DNA from: DASZZX01 sp036260415
GTDB taxonomy: Bacteria; Actinomycetota; Nitriliruptoria; Nitriliruptorales; JAHWKO01
NCBI GenBank assembly: GCA_036260415.1
Contig: DASZZX010000363.1
Location: forward strand, 1-27,304
Reading direction: 5' to 3'
Length of the DNA stretch: 27,304 nucleotides
Both the position numbers and the translations under genes were made by a program. A model generated the notes under the pieces. It saw only the letters and a list, made by a program, of their open reading frames with translations, ran no database searches and was not told where the DNA came from. Position 1 is the stretch's first letter. Each line of letters begins with the position of its first letter. Positions 1 to 10,181 of this stretch are shown here, piece after piece.

Positions 1-2520
1 GGGGGGAAGGCATTCGCCACGGTGGAGGCCTACCACACCGTCAACGGCACCTGGCGCGCGCTGTCCCCGATGCCGACCGCGCGCCACGGCATCCAGGCCG
101 CGGTCTGCAACGGCGGCGTGTACGTCGCCGCAGGCGGCACCGTGCAAGGAGGCGCGGCACCCACCGACGTGCACGAGGTCTTCTTCCTCGGCGAGGCCAC
201 GACGTGCGGCGGACCCGCGCCCGTCGGCTTCGGGAAGGGGGTGCTGCAGGGTGCCACGTCGACGAACCCCACCACGCTGCAGTTCGGTCCGGACGGCCGC
301 CTCTACGTCGGCCAGCAGGACGGCCTGATCAAGGCGTACACGGTCGCCCGCAACGGCGCCAGCGACTACACGGTCACCGCCACGGAGACGATCACGTCGG
401 TGCGGTCGATCCCCAACCACAACGACGACGGCACGCCGAACCCGTCCGTGAACACCCGGCTGATCACAGGGATGCTGGTCACCGGGACGGCGACCAGCCC
501 GGTGCTCTACGTCGCCTCCAGCGACCCACGCATCGGCGCGGGGCCGAGCGGCTCGGACCTCGACCTCGACACGAACTCGAGCATGGTCTCACGTCTGACG
601 TGGACGGGATCCGCGTGGCAGAAGGTCGACCTCGTCCGCGGGCTGCCACGTTCGGAGGAGAACCATGCTGCGAACGGCATGGCCCTGGACCCGACCACGA
701 ACACCTTGTACGTCGCCCAGGGTGGCAACACCAACCACGGCGCCCCCTCCAACAACTTCGCTCTGCTGCCCGAGTACGCGCTCTCGGCCGCCGTGCTCTC
801 GATCGACCTGGACGCGATCGGGAGCGTCACCTACGACCTTCCCACGCTCGATGACAGCACCCGCATCGGGTCGCCCGACCCCGGCGACCCGTTCGGGGGG
901 AACGATGGCAGGAACCAGGCCCGGCTCGTGACAGGTGGACCCGTGCAGGTCCACGCCCCCGGGTTCCGCAACGCCTACGATCTGGTCCTCACCGAGGCCG
1001 GCCGGATGTACACCGTCGACAACGGAGGCAACGGCGGGTGGGGCGGCCTACCCGTGAACGAGGGCCCTAGCGGCACCTGCACGAACGACGTCAGCGAGCC
1101 GGGCGCCACCGACCCCGACGCCCTGCACCTCGTGACGGGCCCCGGCTACTACGGAGGGCACCCGAACCCCACGCGTGCCAACCGGGCCAACACCTTCGAC
1201 GGCCAGTCACCCGTGGACGAGGCGAACCCCGTCGAGTGCGACTACCGCCTCCCGGGCGTCCAAGACGGTGCGCTGGCCACCTTCAGCGCGTCGACGAACG
1301 GGCTCACGGAGTACACGGCCTCGAACTTCGGCGGCGCCATGGACGGTGACCTGCTGGCTGCCGGCTTCGACAACGCCATCCACCGCGTGCGGCTCGACGG
1401 CGCTGGCAGCGCCGTGGTCCAGAAGGTCGCGTTGTTCTCCAGCGTCGGACAGCTGCCGTTGGACGTCGTCGCGCAGGGCGACGCGGCGGTGTTCCCCGGC
1501 ACCGTCTGGGTCGCCGACTACGGGACGAACGCGCTGTACGTGTTCGAACCGGTCGACTTCGACGGCGGAGTCGTCACCTGCGTCGGCACCGACGACCTGG
1601 CCCTCGACGAGGACGGCGACGGCTACACCAACGCCGACGAGATCGACAACGGCACGGACCCGTGCTCGGCCGGCGACATGCCACCGGACTGGGACGCCGA
1701 TCAGCTCTCCAACCGCAACGACCCCGACGACGACAACGACGGCCAGCCGGATACCTCCGACCCGTTCGCGATCGACCCGCAGAACGGCAGCGCCAACCGG
1801 CTGCCGTTCTCCTACACCTGGGAGAACGATGCACCCAACCCAGGGGGCCTGCTGCACCTGGGGTTCACGGGGTTGATGACGAACCGGACCGCCGACTACG
1901 AATCGCTGTTCGACCCTGCCAACATGACCGCCGGGGGAGCGGCGGGTGTGGTCACGGTCGATGAGGTCCCACCTGGCGACGCGCTCGGCGCCACGAACAC
2001 CCAGCAGTACGGCTTCCAGGTCGGGACCAGCGTCCCCAGCGGCATCGGCGTGTTCACCGCACACACCCGCATCGTCGCCCCCTTCGCGGGCACCGGAGCG
2101 AAGGACAACCAGTCCATGGGCCTCTTCCTCGGTCCCGGCGATCAGGACAACTACGCCAAGCTGGTCACGTTCGCCAACGGCAGCGGGGGAGGTATCCGGT
2201 TCCTCATGGAGACCAACGGCATGGAGTCGACCCTCTCGACCCGGCAGAGCAACGTTGCGATGCCGGCATCGGGCCACGTGGACCTCTACCTGACCATCGA
2301 CCTCTCGAAGCGGGTCGCGGCCACGGTCCAGCCGAGCTTCTCCGTCACGACCGGTGGTGTGACCGGTCCGGTCACGACGTTGGGTCAGCCGCAACTCCTG
2401 CCTCGCGACTGGTTCCGAGGGTCGACCGGGTTCGCGATCGGGATCATCTCGACGTCCGCGGGCGCCTCCCCGTTCCCAGCCACCTGGGACCTGCTCGAGG
2501 CGTTCGCCGGGAGGCCCTAG
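1..2520 (+). CDS. Secreted Kelch / GSDH-like beta-propeller / calcium-repeat / jelly-roll protein, 5' end cut off by window
   Basis: The frame is open from base 1, so the start and any signal peptide lie outside; 839 residues are visible. Residues about 1-60 carry a Kelch-type blade (WRALSPMPTARHG, then GGVYVAAGG). Residues about 78-520 resemble the glucose/sorbosone dehydrogenase propeller family, with FGPDGRLYVGQQDG, GFRNAYDL, YTVDNGGNGG and GYYGGHPNP. Residues about 535-590 hold Asp-rich thrombospondin-3-like calcium repeats (DEDGDGYTNADE, DPDDDNDGQPDTSDPF). Residues about 600-839 form a jelly-roll (LamG/DUF1349-like) domain with GPGDQDNYAKL. There is no LPXTG-like anchor at the C-terminus. 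The propeller and jelly-roll recur in the gene starting at 23419, so the two are paralogues with different domain order. Enzyme activity (sugar oxidation with PQQ) is possible from the family but not shown here; a glycan-binding or structural role is equally likely. Confidence 0.85.
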   Translation, partial: GGKAFATVEAYHTVNGTWRALSPMPTARHGIQAAVCNGGVYVAAGGTVQGGAAPTDVHEVFFLGEATTCGGPAPVGFGKGVLQGATSTNPTTLQFGPDGRLYVGQQDGLIKAYTVARNGASDYTVTATETITSVRSIPNHNDDGTPNPSVNTRLITGMLVTGTATSPVLYVASSDPRIGAGPSGSDLDLDTNSSMVSRLTWTGSAWQKVDLVRGLPRSEENHAANGMALDPTTNTLYVAQGGNTNHGAPSNNFALLPEYALSAAVLSIDLDAIGSVTYDLPTLDDSTRIGSPDPGDPFGGNDGRNQARLVTGGPVQVHAPGFRNAYDLVLTEAGRMYTVDNGGNGGWGGLPVNEGPSGTCTNDVSEPGATDPDALHLVTGPGYYGGHPNPTRANRANTFDGQSPVDEANPVECDYRLPGVQDGALATFSASTNGLTEYTASNFGGAMDGDLLAAGFDNAIHRVRLDGAGSAVVQKVALFSSVGQLPLDVVAQGDAAVFPGTVWVADYGTNALYVFEPVDFDGGVVTCVGTDDLALDEDGDGYTNADEIDNGTDPCSAGDMPPDWDADQLSNRNDPDDDNDGQPDTSDPFAIDPQNGSANRLPFSYTWENDAPNPGGLLHLGFTGLMTNRTADYESLFDPANMTAGGAAGVVTVDEVPPGDALGATNTQQYGFQVGTSVPSGIGVFTAHTRIVAPFAGTGAKDNQSMGLFLGPGDQDNYAKLVTFANGSGGGIRFLMETNGMESTLSTRQSNVAMPASGHVDLYLTIDLSKRVAATVQPSFSVTTGGVTGPVTTLGQPQLLPRDWFRGSTGFAIGIISTSAGASPFPATWDLLEAFAGRP

Positions 2521-2561
2521 CAGCTCCCCGCTGCTGTGACCGACGCGGCCCCACGCCTCGT

Positions 2562-2579
2562 GCGGGCGGCGACGCCCGC
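2562..2579. terminator. Hairpin between convergent genes
   Basis: A perfect 7-bp stem GCGGGCG/CGCCCGC closes a GCGA tetraloop (GNRA type) in the 91-bp gap between two convergent stop codons. There is no T-tract, as is common in high-GC actinobacteria. It is likely a bidirectional terminator. Confidence 0.55.
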
Positions 2580-2611
2580 CCCGCATCGACACGCGGTCGC
2601 GCTCCGCGGCG

Positions 2612-3460
2612 TCAGAGGAACTGCACCCGGTACCGGAGCGATCCGAGCAGCTGGCCGTACTTGCCGGCGGCCGCCCACAGCCACTCCCCGCGCGTCTCTC
2701 GGGAGACGAGCTGCGCGGACGAGCGGATGAGTCTGAGGTAGCCGTAGAGAGCGCGCAGGAGCGAGTGCCGAGGGACCCCCGACGATCGGAACCGCTTGTA
2801 GAGCAACGCACCCGCCGCCCCGTAGTCGACGTGCTGGCGCCACACCTGCCCCAGGCGCTCGCGGTGACGGTAGGCAACGACGGCACTCGGCTCGAAGTGC
2901 AACGGGTAGCCAGCCAACTGCAGCCGCCACGACAGGTCCATGTCGTGGCCGATGGGGTCGTCGGAGAAGCCTCCGACCCGTTCGAAGGCGCGGCGGGAGA
3001 CGGCCATGTTGCCGCTGCACGCGTAGGGAAGGAAGCACAGGCCGAGCGGGGCCGAGGTCACATGCGAGTTCCAGTGCCAGCCCGCCCGCAGTCCGGGGTT
3101 GAGGCTGTGGTGGTCGAAGGAGCCAGCCACGAAGTCGCTGGCCCGCAGCGCGCCGACACACGCCTCGAGCCAGCCAGGAGCGACCACGTCGTCGGCGTCG
3201 CAGAACGCCAGGGACTCACCGCGGGCCGCGGCTGCCCCGATGTTCCGGGCCGCCCCGGCGCCCGGTCGGGACGACGCATCCACGACCCGCAACGGCAGGC
3301 GGTCCTCCCACCGACGCAGGATGTCGAGCGTCGCGTCGGTCGAGCCGTTGTCCGCGACGACGAGCTCCCACGGGCCGGTATAGGTCTGACGGGCAAGCCC
3401 TTCGAGCTGGGCCTCGATCCAGCGGCCAGCGTCGCGCACAGGCATCACGACGCTGATCAT
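2612..3460 (-). CDS. Glycosyltransferase family 2
   Basis: A 282-residue cytoplasmic GT-A fold enzyme, expected to transfer a sugar from a nucleotide-sugar donor onto a growing lipid-linked oligosaccharide. The N-terminus MISVVMPVRDAG is the usual GT2 opening. ADNGSTD sits at about residues 36-42 and the metal-binding DADD at about 88-91. A downstream GHDMDLSWRLQLAG matches the ED-x-D-W-like acceptor or catalytic region of the family. The open frame extends upstream, but the ATG at 3460 overlaps the stop of the GT4 gene as ATGA, which sets this start and implies translational coupling. Donor and acceptor sugars cannot be deduced. It is the second gene of a two-gene minus-strand operon and ends at a hairpin. 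Confidence 0.9.
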   Translation of the reverse strand: MISVVMPVRDAGRWIEAQLEGLARQTYTGPWELVVADNGSTDATLDILRRWEDRLPLRVVDASSRPGAGAARNIGAAAARGESLAFCDADDVVAPGWLEACVGALRASDFVAGSFDHHSLNPGLRAGWHWNSHVTSAPLGLCFLPYACSGNMAVSRRAFERVGGFSDDPIGHDMDLSWRLQLAGYPLHFEPSAVVAYRHRERLGQVWRQHVDYGAAGALLYKRFRSSGVPRHSLLRALYGYLRLIRSSAQLVSRETRGEWLWAAAGKYGQLLGSLRYRVQFL

Positions 3461-4548
3461 CTGATGCCCCGCGTCCGGTCGTCGGCCGCGGCACGTCGGC
3501 CGTCGTAGAGGCCGACGATGCGCGGGATCGCCTGCGAGAGCCGGCAGGCGGCCGGGAACGCGCAGGACGTCAGGTCCAGGGCGGTGGCGATGGCGTGGCC
3601 GAACGTGGCTGCTGCGCGCTCGCCGGCGACCACGAGCCCGTCGGTCTGCAGCCCGACGAGTCCGGGGAGCGGACCGCATACCACCGGAGTTCCCACCGCC
3701 AACGCCTCGAGCGCGACGTAGCCGAACTCCTCCCAGACGCTCGGTATCACGCAGCAGCCCGCGTCGCCGAGCACGGTCCGGACATCGGCCGGAGCGAGCG
3801 GCCCCAGCGCGTGGCAGAACGACGGCAGCGCGTCACGCCGACCCGGGTCCGACCAGCCGCCCACGAGCAGCAGTTCGAGCTTCGGTGCCACCGACCGCGC
3901 CGCCCGGACCGCGTCGACGGCGAGGTCAAAGCCCTTCCTCGGGTGGTCGACGACCCCGGCGACCATCACACAGGTCCGCGACCGCCGTCGGCGTGACAGC
4001 TGCACCTGCTCGTCGGGGATGAACGGCGGGATCCAGGTCGCCGGGTGACCCGCCGCGGTGAGGCCACTCTCGACCGCCCGGCTGACCGCGATGACCTGGT
4101 CCGCCCTCCCGGCGGCGAGTCGGTCCGCCGTGCCGTACAGCAGCTGCTCCCAGGCTCGTTCGCTGCGGGAGTGTGCCGACAGCGTCCGACGCAGCACCGC
4201 GACGTTCGGGTTCCACGCGGTGAACACCGTGCGGGGGCGGTCCGGACCGGGGGGGACGAACTCGGTGTAGGTCGCGTGGATCACGTCGACGCCCGCGGAG
4301 CGGCCCAGGGCGACGAGATGGCGCTGCTGCGAGCGGCCCTCGAACGGACCGGCGAGCTGGCGCATGCGATGTCGCCTCGGGGCCAGCCTCTCGACCCGGT
4401 GGGCGCGGGTCTGCGATTCCGTCGGCTGTTCGGATCGGTCGGCGAGGATCACCTCGTGGCCGGCCTGGCGCAAGCCGCGAACCAGCAGACACGTGTAGGT
4501 CTCGATGCCGTTCGCGCCGCCGTACCGGCCAGCGACGAGGACCTTCAT
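3457..4548 (-). CDS. Glycosyltransferase family 4 (GT-B fold)
   Basis: A 363-residue retaining glycosyltransferase. The N-terminal Rossmann half begins MKVLVAGRYGG with NGIETYTCLLVRGLRQAGH, the usual donor/acceptor glycine-rich start of GT4 enzymes. In the C-terminal half, HPRKGFDLAVDAVR and then SVWEEFGYVALEALAVGTP give the E-x7-E motif that binds the nucleotide-sugar. The start at 4548 is preferred over the upstream in-frame ATG at 4575 because it gives the canonical N-terminus and has an AGGGGA-like ribosome site just upstream. Its stop overlaps the next GT2 start by four bases, so both should be co-translated. It probably adds a sugar to the repeat unit; substrate unknown. Confidence 0.9.
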   Translation of the reverse strand: MKVLVAGRYGGANGIETYTCLLVRGLRQAGHEVILADRSEQPTESQTRAHRVERLAPRRHRMRQLAGPFEGRSQQRHLVALGRSAGVDVIHATYTEFVPPGPDRPRTVFTAWNPNVAVLRRTLSAHSRSERAWEQLLYGTADRLAAGRADQVIAVSRAVESGLTAAGHPATWIPPFIPDEQVQLSRRRRSRTCVMVAGVVDHPRKGFDLAVDAVRAARSVAPKLELLLVGGWSDPGRRDALPSFCHALGPLAPADVRTVLGDAGCCVIPSVWEEFGYVALEALAVGTPVVCGPLPGLVGLQTDGLVVAGERAAATFGHAIATALDLTSCAFPAACRLSQAIPRIVGLYDGRRAAADDRTRGIR

Positions 4549-4674
4549 GTGGTCGTCCCCTACTGCCCGTCGCACCGACGCGGAGGCTCACCGGAGCAGG
4601 GCCTCCGGTCGCACGCTACGGGCTGTCGCGGTGCACCGGAAAGGCGGCGAACCTGGTTCTCCTACGGTGATCGG

Positions 4675-5470
4675 ATGAGCCGTGCGGCCGCGATCCCAGG
4701 TGAAGTGGCGGCTGACGCTCCCCAGCTTGGTGTTGACCGGCGCGGACGGGCCTGCGACCCGGGATCGGCGGCCGGGGGGTCGAGGGCAGCATCATCACCG
4801 CACGTTGGCCCGCGGGGTCGTCCGCAAGGCGGACGAACCGATCCGGCGCCTCCGGGTCACCGAAAGCCTCGCTCGTCGACGAGTCCGCCTGTTCCGCGAC
4901 CACCGGGGGGTCCTCGACCGCGGCCGAGTACGCGGCTGCCGTGACGTGCTGTTGCCCTCCTCGACGGTACGTGAGCGGGGTCTCGTCGTTCAGCCACGCC
5001 GCCTCCCTGCAGGCCGCGACGGTTCTCCTCGCACTCGCTCGCCAGCACCCCGCGCGCGCTGGACCTCGCTCGGGGTTCAGCAGGTGGACGCTGGCGCCGT
5101 ACGCCCACGAAGCCGGCGCCCAGTGGTCCTTCCGTCGACTCGGCCGACTGGTGCAACTCACCCGCGCCTTCATCGGCAGCGATGGTCCCGTCACCTCTCA
5201 GACGCTCGATGAGTTCCTGCCGGGAGGGGACGGCTACGACCTCGTGTTCGACGACCTGGGGACCATGGAGACACGAGCAGCGTTCCTGCCCACGGCGTGG
5301 GCGTCCGTCGCGCCCAAGGGCGTCCTCGTGCTCGACGACGGTCACTTCCGCAACCAACTGCGACGGGTCCGCGACGTCGACCGGCGGCACGCGACAGCCT
5401 CGACAGCTCGAGACGCTGGACCCTCGACCAGCTCGGACGCTACTCCCTGCTGTGGTTGCCTGACCGCTGA
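4675..5470 (+). pseudogene. Frame-broken class I SAM-dependent methyltransferase remnant
   Basis: Methyltransferase-like blocks are present in order but in different frames. They are LLPSSTVRERGL (frame 2), SFSHAASLQAATVLLALA (frame 3, about 4996-5042), ALDL (frame 1, 5056-5067), SGFSRWTLAPYAHEAG (frame 3, from 5070), VDSADW (frame 1, 5134-5151), and YDLVFDDLG with GVLVLDDGHFRNQLRRV (frame 3, about 5236-5374). The C-terminal SRRWTLDQLGRYSLLWLPDR ends at a TGA at 5468-5470 (frame 2). ALDL plus SGFS is the broken SAM-binding motif I (normally a D-x-G-x-G loop). The order and spacing match Methyltransf_24-like enzymes. At least six frame changes in about 500 bp mean no functional product as read. 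The 5' boundary is uncertain; the ATG at 4675 is only the first plausible one. Its stop lies 2 bp from the stop of the convergent G8 gene. Sequencing indels are an alternative cause, but every neighbour is clean. Confidence 0.65.
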
Positions 5471-5472
5471 GC

Positions 5473-7755
5473 TCACTGGACCGAGCAGTTCCAGTCTGCC
5501 CGGTAGGTGCCGGCTTGACCGGCTCGGCGGAGGGTCAGCGCGTGGTCGTCGGACCGCAGCGCGGCTTGCTCGTGGATGTCGTCGGTGCAGCGGAAGTCGT
5601 CCCCGGTGCCCGCCGGTCCGTAGCTGTTGCCGGTCAGCCTCCACCGGGCCGGGTTGGGACCGTAGTCGTGGAAGTCGAACGTGAACTTCACGGCCCGGTC
5701 GGTGTAGCCGGTGAACACGTTGCGGGCGATCAGACCCTCCGGTGTGCCAGGGGCGACAGCACGTCCGGCCAGGACGAGGGCATGGGGCGAGATGCCCGCC
5801 CCGTCCAGGCGCGAGTCGACCAGCTTGAGGAGTCCGTCGCCCGCGTTGCTCGGGTCACCCCGAGAGACGGCCCACATCAGCATCTGCGCGGTGCCGTTGC
5901 CGTACAGGGTGAGGTGGTCGAACTCGTAGTTGTTGTCGTAGGCGCCGTGGTCCCACCCGAAGAAGGCGTTGTGGTAGGCCGTGAACCGCGCGATCGGATG
6001 GGTGCGGGAGGTGACCTGCCACACCCAAGCGCCGTTGGGGACGTTGTTGTGCGCCAGGTTGTCGGTGAACGTCCACACGCCCTCTGAGTTCTCCGGCCAC
6101 TTGAACCCCGAGGCGTTCACCCAGTGCTCTGGGTCGACGCCGACGGCCACGTTGCCGCGGGCCACGTTGCGGTCGCCCCGGTTGAGGCTGAACCCCGTCA
6201 GCTGGAACGAGGCGGTGCTCCCGGCCTTGACCTTGGAGGCGACGTTGGCCTCCCAGAGCGAGTCATGGGTCGGCGGGTTGTCGTCCTCGGTGCACGAGTT
6301 CGCACAGCCCTGAGCGTCCCACCAGTAGGGGTCGTGCAGCACGTCGTGGGCGACGTTGCCGCGCAGGGTGATGCCGTGCGACAGATGCGGCACGAACGTG
6401 CGCGAGCCGCTGAACCGGGCGACCGCACCCTCCACCAGGGAGCCGCGGGACGCGTCGCCTGCCATGTGGAAGTGCAGCCCCCACCGTCCCGTCACCACGT
6501 GGAGTGGGTTCCCCACCCCCATGTGGCGCAGCTCGAAAGAGCGCAGCACCTGAGGGCGGGTGACCCGGTTGAAGATGACGTGCGCGTCTCCGGATGGGGT
6601 GCCCTGCAGGTGCACGTTGCGGGTGAGGTTCAACACCTCCGCCGCGTAGGTCACCCCGGGGGCGACGGTGACCGCCGGATGGTGGTGGGCCAGCGGTGCG
6701 TCGAGGGTGAGCGTGTTGGCCGACACCGCGGTGATGCGGCGCTCGTCGTAACGTCGCTGGAAGTCAGTCTGGTTGGGCGGTCCGGTCGGCGTGATCGCCA
6801 CCTCGTCACCGACCCGCCAGCCGGTCGCATCCTGCACCGTCACGGTCTGTTGGCCGGCGCTCAGCGAACCGATCGCTCGGGTCCACGGCGTCTTGATGGC
6901 TCCCTGCACGTCGAGCACGCCGGCACCCTGGACCCACGCGCCCACGTCCGATGCGATAGGGGTGGCCGAATCACCGCCGACGAACCGCGACTCGGTCACA
7001 CCCACGAAGCGCAGCGTGTGGTGGACGGACGGCGAGGACGGTCGCATCCGCAGGGTCCCCTCCACCACGACGTTCGCGGGCGTCTCCACCGTCGTTGTCA
7101 CCCCTGGGTCGAAGCACCACACCTTCCCGGCCGGCACCGTGAAGCCGTCGGGATCGCTGACCTGCCCGGTGATGGTGAGGTCACACGACGGGGAAGGGGC
7201 CGCGGAGGGGGTGGGCGTCGGAGGAGCGGGGGCAGGGGTGGGAGTGGGAGTGGTGCTGGAGGTGGCGGTCGGGGCGGGCGTCGGAGTCGGAGTCGGGCTG
7301 GCGGTCGGTGTCGGGGTCGGGGAGGGGGAGGAGGACGGAGAGGGAGTCGGCCCCGGATCGCCGTTGTCGACGGTGAAGGTCACCGATCGCTCCTCGATCG
7401 TGCCGTTGGTTCGCGCGATCTTCGCCGTGATCCGGTGCGCTCCATCAGCGATCCGAGCGGTGTCCCAGGGGTTCGCGGCCTCCACTGAGCCACCGCCGAC
7501 GTCGTACGGATGGTTCTCCTCGGTCTGGTGCTCACGACCATCGAGGAAGAACCTGACGGTCTCGACACCATCGGGGGAGAGGTCCAGGAACGCGTAGATG
7601 ACGCCCCGGACAGTCGCATCCTGCAGTGCGATGGAAGGTGAGCGGTCGTTCTCCGTTGAGAACCGGAACGTGCCGGTCGCCGCCTGTGTCGGCAGCGCCT
7701 GCCGGACGAGTGCCGCGACGAACACGAGCAGGACCGCCAACCACCGTGCTCTCAC
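5473..7755 (-). CDS. Secreted G8-domain / right-handed beta-helix protein (CEMIP-like) with Ig-like module
   Basis: A 760-residue exported protein. Residues 1 to about 26 form a signal peptide (VRARWLAVLLVFVAALVRQA) cleaved near TQAA. Residues about 28-131 are an Ig-like module homologous to the three modules of the giant protein at 23419 (shared FFLDGREH/FWVDDP, DGxHxxTAK and TFTVDN signatures). Residues about 133-190 are a Pro/Thr/Ser linker. Residues about 191-320 resemble a G8 domain (GTLRMRP, then AEVLNLTRNVHLQGTP), followed by parallel beta-helix repeats (GLHFHMAGDASRG, HGITLRGNVAHDV). The architecture recalls CEMIP/TMEM2 hyaluronan-degrading proteins, so a polysaccharide-binding or -cleaving role on the cell surface is inferred. 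The GTG at 7755 was chosen because GAGGGAGG lies 7 bases upstream and it places the signal peptide at the N-terminus; the frame extends upstream without coding character. Confidence 0.85.
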   Translation of the reverse strand: MRARWLAVLLVFVAALVRQALPTQAATGTFRFSTENDRSPSIALQDATVRGVIYAFLDLSPDGVETVRFFLDGREHQTEENHPYDVGGGSVEAANPWDTARIADGAHRITAKIARTNGTIEERSVTFTVDNGDPGPTPSPSSSPSPTPTPTASPTPTPTPAPTATSSTTPTPTPAPAPPTPTPSAAPSPSCDLTITGQVSDPDGFTVPAGKVWCFDPGVTTTVETPANVVVEGTLRMRPSSPSVHHTLRFVGVTESRFVGGDSATPIASDVGAWVQGAGVLDVQGAIKTPWTRAIGSLSAGQQTVTVQDATGWRVGDEVAITPTGPPNQTDFQRRYDERRITAVSANTLTLDAPLAHHHPAVTVAPGVTYAAEVLNLTRNVHLQGTPSGDAHVIFNRVTRPQVLRSFELRHMGVGNPLHVVTGRWGLHFHMAGDASRGSLVEGAVARFSGSRTFVPHLSHGITLRGNVAHDVLHDPYWWDAQGCANSCTEDDNPPTHDSLWEANVASKVKAGSTASFQLTGFSLNRGDRNVARGNVAVGVDPEHWVNASGFKWPENSEGVWTFTDNLAHNNVPNGAWVWQVTSRTHPIARFTAYHNAFFGWDHGAYDNNYEFDHLTLYGNGTAQMLMWAVSRGDPSNAGDGLLKLVDSRLDGAGISPHALVLAGRAVAPGTPEGLIARNVFTGYTDRAVKFTFDFHDYGPNPARWRLTGNSYGPAGTGDDFRCTDDIHEQAALRSDDHALTLRRAGQAGTYRADWNCSVQ
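7186..7353 (-). repeat. Pro/Thr/Ser-rich linker, low-complexity DNA
   Basis: A run of PTPTPSP-type codons of about 56 residues joins the Ig-like module to the G8/beta-helix part of the secreted protein. At DNA level it is a purine-rich GGAGTC/GGGGTC microsatellite-like tract, prone to length change. Such linkers are usually extended and often O-glycosylated in exported proteins. Confidence 0.8.
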
Positions 7756-8150
7756 CGTCGTTCCTCCCTCACTGTGAGCCTCACCGTCAGACCCCACGCC
7801 CGGACAGGCGAGCTCCCGGCAGGCGGTCGCCAGTACCGCGTCGCCGGCCGCGGAGGGGACGGGGAGCGCTTCGAGGGCGGCCCCGGCAAAGCGACTGGCC
7901 TTCGCCGCGCGAACCCGGAGAGGTGCCGGAGGCGACGGTCCTTGCGCGACCGGACCGCCGTCTGTGTCGGCGCCCCCGCCGACCACGTCCGCGAGGCGGT
8001 GGCGCACCCTAGTCCACGGGGTACCCCCGATGCTGCGTCATCGACGCGACGTGAGCTACGCCAGATGCGGGGGAGCCCTCCCTCCCGCCATGGCTACCGT
8101 TGCGCGGGGCCGCGCGGCGGCTCCTCCACCGCCACGGTCGGGGGTCTGCG
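7756..8150. other. 395-bp divergent intergenic region
   Basis: No open frame here has coding character; frames crossing it are extensions or shadows of the flanking genes. It must carry promoters for the leftward G8 protein gene and the rightward asparagine synthetase gene. I see no convincing -35/-10 pair, no riboswitch and no copy of the GACA-NN-TGTC palindrome found elsewhere in the locus. A short palindrome GGGGTACCCC lies at 8018-8027. Confidence 0.6.
7763..7770 (-). promoter_or_regulatory. Ribosome binding site deciding the GTG start at 7755
   Basis: GAGGGAGG on the minus strand ends 7 bases before the GTG at 7755. It is the strongest anti-16S match near this gene and rules out the upstream in-frame starts. 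Confidence 0.75.
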
Positions 8151-10097
<1,947 letters not shown>

Positions 10098-10105
10098 CGG
10101 GTCCA

Positions 10106-10142
10106 CGTCGTCCGTCCTGCGGTGGGGTGCTGGAGGACGACG
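10106..10142. terminator. Candidate hairpin between convergent genes
   Basis: CGTCGTCC (10106-10113) pairs perfectly with GGACGACG (10135-10142) across a 21-base loop. It lies just after the asnB stop and before the stop of the convergent small gene. The long loop and absent T-tract keep this tentative. Confidence 0.35.
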
Positions 10143-10181
10143 GATCGTGCCCGGCCGCTCGACGACCGCGACGACGCCGGA

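Noticed and set aside
1207..2886. A 559-codon minus-strand open frame
   Set aside because: It lies antisense to the propeller protein and crosses into the GT2 gene; the composition is shadow-like and it has no domains.
4045..4944. A 299-codon plus-strand open frame
   Set aside because: Its first half is antisense to the GT4 gene and its second half reads the methyltransferase remnant in a frame without conserved blocks.
6124..7488. A 454-codon plus-strand open frame with Gly/Arg repeats
   Set aside because: It is antisense to the G8 protein; the Gly/Arg repeats are the complement of the Pro/Thr linker.
7756..8007. N-terminal extension of the G8 protein
   Set aside because: It would bury the signal peptide internally; GAGGGAGG before the GTG at 7755 supports the shorter form.
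8018..8027. GGGGTACCCC palindrome in the divergent intergenic region
   Set aside because: A 10-bp palindrome is expected many times by chance in 27 kb of GC-rich DNA, and it has no partner site.
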